A stretch of 64,000 nucleotides of DNA from Nitzschia sp. pyKryTriq1 (Eukaryota > Bacillariophyta > Bacillariophyceae > Bacillariales > Bacillariaceae), in NCBI GenBank assembly GCA_956465555.1, contig OY101130.1, positions 248,001 to 312,000 on the forward strand, in the 5' to 3' direction. Numbering within the stretch: position 1 is the first letter of the stretch; each line of letters opens with the position of its first letter. This document shows, one piece after another, positions 62,159-64,000 of the stretch. The notes under the pieces were generated by a model, which ran no database searches, was not told where the DNA came from, and was given only the letters and a program-made list of their open reading frames with translations. The position numbers were made by a program, and so were the translations under genes.

Positions 62159-63637
62159 ATGAGTGCTGATGCTGATGCTGATGCTGATGCTGATGCTGAT
62201 TCCACCGCCAGCAGCGTCGACGACGACCAGCAGTCCTCCCCTACTACGGATGATGATGGTGATGATGATGAGGAGGAGGAGGAGGAGGAAGTTTCCAGGA
62301 AGATCAAGAGTGACGCTGACCACGGCGTTCTCGAACCCAAAACACCACCACTCGAGGACTCAGCGGAATCATCGTCCAAAGCGTCCAATGTTGGTGGCAG
62401 TGGTATTAGTAACAAGAATGAAAATCACAAGGAAGAAACTGGTGTTAGTGCTACTGGTACGACCAACACAAAGAACAAGAAGAACAAAATCCCCTCGCGC
62501 AAAACCAAGAAACGCAGTCGCAAAGACTTTGCCATGGATGCCCTGGACCAACAGTTGGCATTGAAACAAGATCGATATGACAAGTTATTGTATATTGCCA
62601 AAAAGCAACTGGCCAAACAAGCCAAGCAGGTCCGAACCTTTATGGTGCAGCGCAACATTCGAAAGCTCAAGAATGATAGCAACAACAACAACAACAACAA
62701 CAACAGCAGCAGCAGCAGCAGCAAAGGCGACGACAAGAACGACGAGGAGGAAGAACAGGAGCAGCAGCAGCAGCAGCGACTGCTCCAGCCGCTCAAAGAT
62801 TTGCCAATCGATTTGGTAGTTGAACAAGCGATTCGTCAATTGGGTTTGATTCATGCCAATCCCAATCCAGAAACGACCTTTACTCCCCCAGTGGCAGTGC
62901 CCATGGAACAATCCAAACTCATTTCGTCCGTTTTGGATCACAAACGATTCCAGTCGGCCCTGGAAGAATGGAACGAAAAGGTTGCCGACTTTCGACGGTT
63001 TTGCTTAATGATGGACGATAGCAATAACAACAAATTTACTCCGTCCAGTGATGCGATCCCTACGACGAAACGAGGTAAAAAAGGCAACAAGAAGCGACAA
63101 CAGACCACCACTTCCCTACGACCACAGCAAAGTGATCAGCAGCAGCAACAACAACAACAGGAGCAACCCACATCGTTCTTTATCAGAAGCTTGAATAATA
63201 ATAATGATCAAGAAGCATTGCAAGAAATCCAGGAGGAGACTGAAAACAATGCCATGCTCGCGTATGGTCCCGCGGCTACCATGGCGGAAGGGGAGTTTGC
63301 TAAACCCAAGAATCGACAAGGACAACGGGCTCGCAAAGCCAAAGCTCTAGCGATTCAATCCAAAAAGGAAGGCCGACAATACCAATCCTTGAATTGGAGA
63401 GAAGAAAAGACGACGGCACAGAAAAACGATGATGAATCTAAATCCAACAACAACAACAACAAAAAGTCGTCGTCGAAGCAGCATGGCGAAACCAAGTCCA
63501 AGGCTGTCGCTGCTGTCAAGAAGCACCAGCCGCCATCAGCAGAGGATGCCGCATCCCAACATCCATCTTGGGTCGCCAAACAACAGCAAAAATCTGGTAT
63601 CGTGGCCTTTCAAGGGAAGAAGATTACCTTTGACTAG
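62159..63637 (+). CDS. BUD22: BUD22/SRFBP1-family ribosome biogenesis protein
   Basis: A 492-residue single-exon protein. It begins with an Ala-Asp repeat encoded by (GATGCT)n (62163-62200), then acidic Asp/Glu runs and a basic patch (KIPSRKTKKRSRKDF). A coiled-coil region (~120-165, LDQQLALKQDRYDKLLYIAK) and ordered segment with DLPIDLVVEQAIRQLGL follow. Asn, Ser, Gln and Lys-rich spacers separate short conserved blocks such as RQGQRARKAKALA. The C-terminus, HPSWVAKQQQKSGIVAFQGK then KITFD, is the conserved end of yeast Bud22 and human SRFBP1 (HPSW-x-A ... FQGKKI-x-FD). Yeast Bud22 acts in 18S rRNA processing in the nucleolus. Length is close to the family. Confidence 0.85.
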   Translation: MSADADADADADADSTASSVDDDQQSSPTTDDDGDDDEEEEEEEVSRKIKSDADHGVLEPKTPPLEDSAESSSKASNVGGSGISNKNENHKEETGVSATGTTNTKNKKNKIPSRKTKKRSRKDFAMDALDQQLALKQDRYDKLLYIAKKQLAKQAKQVRTFMVQRNIRKLKNDSNNNNNNNNSSSSSSKGDDKNDEEEEQEQQQQQRLLQPLKDLPIDLVVEQAIRQLGLIHANPNPETTFTPPVAVPMEQSKLISSVLDHKRFQSALEEWNEKVADFRRFCLMMDDSNNNKFTPSSDAIPTTKRGKKGNKKRQQTTTSLRPQQSDQQQQQQQQEQPTSFFIRSLNNNNDQEALQEIQEETENNAMLAYGPAATMAEGEFAKPKNRQGQRARKAKALAIQSKKEGRQYQSLNWREEKTTAQKNDDESKSNNNNNKKSSSKQHGETKSKAVAAVKKHQPPSAEDAASQHPSWVAKQQQKSGIVAFQGKKITFD

Positions 63638-63927
63638 TAGTAGTATTAGACCAGAATTGGTATGGTGGACCTGTGAGGCGTCTTCTCGAAGTCCATGTGC
63701 ACCACTCTACATGTAGCTAGTAGAATCTTCTAAGATGATGCGTTATTAACCTCTTTCGAGTAGTCTGGATCACTTTACGTACGTACTTGTACTACTAAAC
63801 GTACGCTACAAAAGGGCAGTCGCTACTCAACTAGACTAATATTAGAGAGAGTGCGTTGTATTTCTTGTGCTACTACTAGACTACTATTAGGCTTGCTGCA
63901 AGGTGTCTAAAAAAGCCCGGGACCGGA
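63638..63927. other. intergenic, no supported gene
   Basis: A GTACGTACTTGTACTACTAAACGTACG palindrome-rich stretch lies at 63777-63810 (described here by its GTAC repeats). Confidence 0.5.
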
Positions 63928-64000
63928 TCAATATTTCGCTCGCCGTCCTACCACCATTCCACGCGCCAACAAGTTTTCACCCACCTGGATGCGCATGTTG
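63928..64000 (-). CDS. 3' end of a minus-strand gene (partial)
   Basis: The minus strand from the window edge is open for 23 codons and ends at a TGA (63930-63928): NMRIQVGENLLARGMVVGRR then AKY. Balanced composition suggests a real C-terminus, but it is too short to identify. Confidence 0.3.
   Translation of the reverse strand, partial: NMRIQVGENLLARGMVVGRRAKY

Overview
This window looks like nuclear DNA of a diatom, probably a pennate species. The genes are intron-poor, with short GT-AG introns of about 90-200 bp that I can join in frame. Several genes are typical of diatoms: two proteins with the diatom-expanded DUF6824 domain (D-[IV]-x-L-G-R-G ... GN-[VL]-x-[FYR]), an HSF-type transcription factor, a receptor-type class III nucleotide cyclase fused to a phosphodiesterase, secreted Cys-rich repeat proteins, and a YchJ-like protein with an A|F 'ASAFAP-like' plastid presequence. 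Intergenic DNA is long, rich in simple repeats and in GTAC/ACCGGT palindromes, and carries relics of mobile elements. A 200-N assembly gap lies at 29124-29323.

Layout. 0.7-7.4 kb: a small membrane protein (-), a Qa-SNARE-like protein without a membrane anchor (+), an XPA-C-like protein (+) and a class II CPD photolyase (-). 7.4-11 kb: gene-poor DNA with one degenerate ORF. 11-14.4 kb: an HSF-type factor (+), a decayed copy of the XPA-C-like gene, and a CRAL-TRIO-like/DUF6824 protein (-) with a cluster of CO2/cAMP-responsive-type elements upstream. 15.7-17.9 kb: a protein built from a previously unrecognised Trp-rich repeat (4 x 3 units). 19-19.9 kb: a bZIP factor. 22.9-28.1 kb: NDUFB10-like complex I subunit (-) and the cyclase-PDE receptor (-), which has a perfect CRE upstream. 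29-42.4 kb: a secreted Cys-rich protein interrupted by the gap, a small membrane protein, plastid YchJ-like protein, a second DUF6824 protein, a large acidic/RS-repeat protein and a multipass membrane protein.

42.6-44.2 kb: an 81-bp tandem repeat, then a 991-bp Mutator-like element with perfect 175-bp terminal inverted repeats and a SWIM-finger transposase remnant. 44.5-53.7 kb: a secreted repeat protein with two CPCW domains, a glutathione-transferase-like protein, an O-fucosyltransferase-like type II membrane protein and a secreted, probably GPI-anchored rhodanese. 54.7-60.5 kb: a tandem array of a ~2.5-kb unit (2.3 copies). Each unit carries a head-to-head pair of small paralogous genes (A minus, B plus; five gene copies in all). 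The third copy is broken by a ~985-bp inverted-repeat element that carries its own frameshifted ORF. 62-64 kb: a BUD22-like ribosome biogenesis protein and the edge of a further minus-strand gene.

The best candidates for something undescribed are the A/B small-gene array, the Trp-repeat protein, and the two non-autonomous elements. A possible regulatory theme (cyclase-PDE receptor, bZIP factor, CRE/CCRE-type sites) is inference only.
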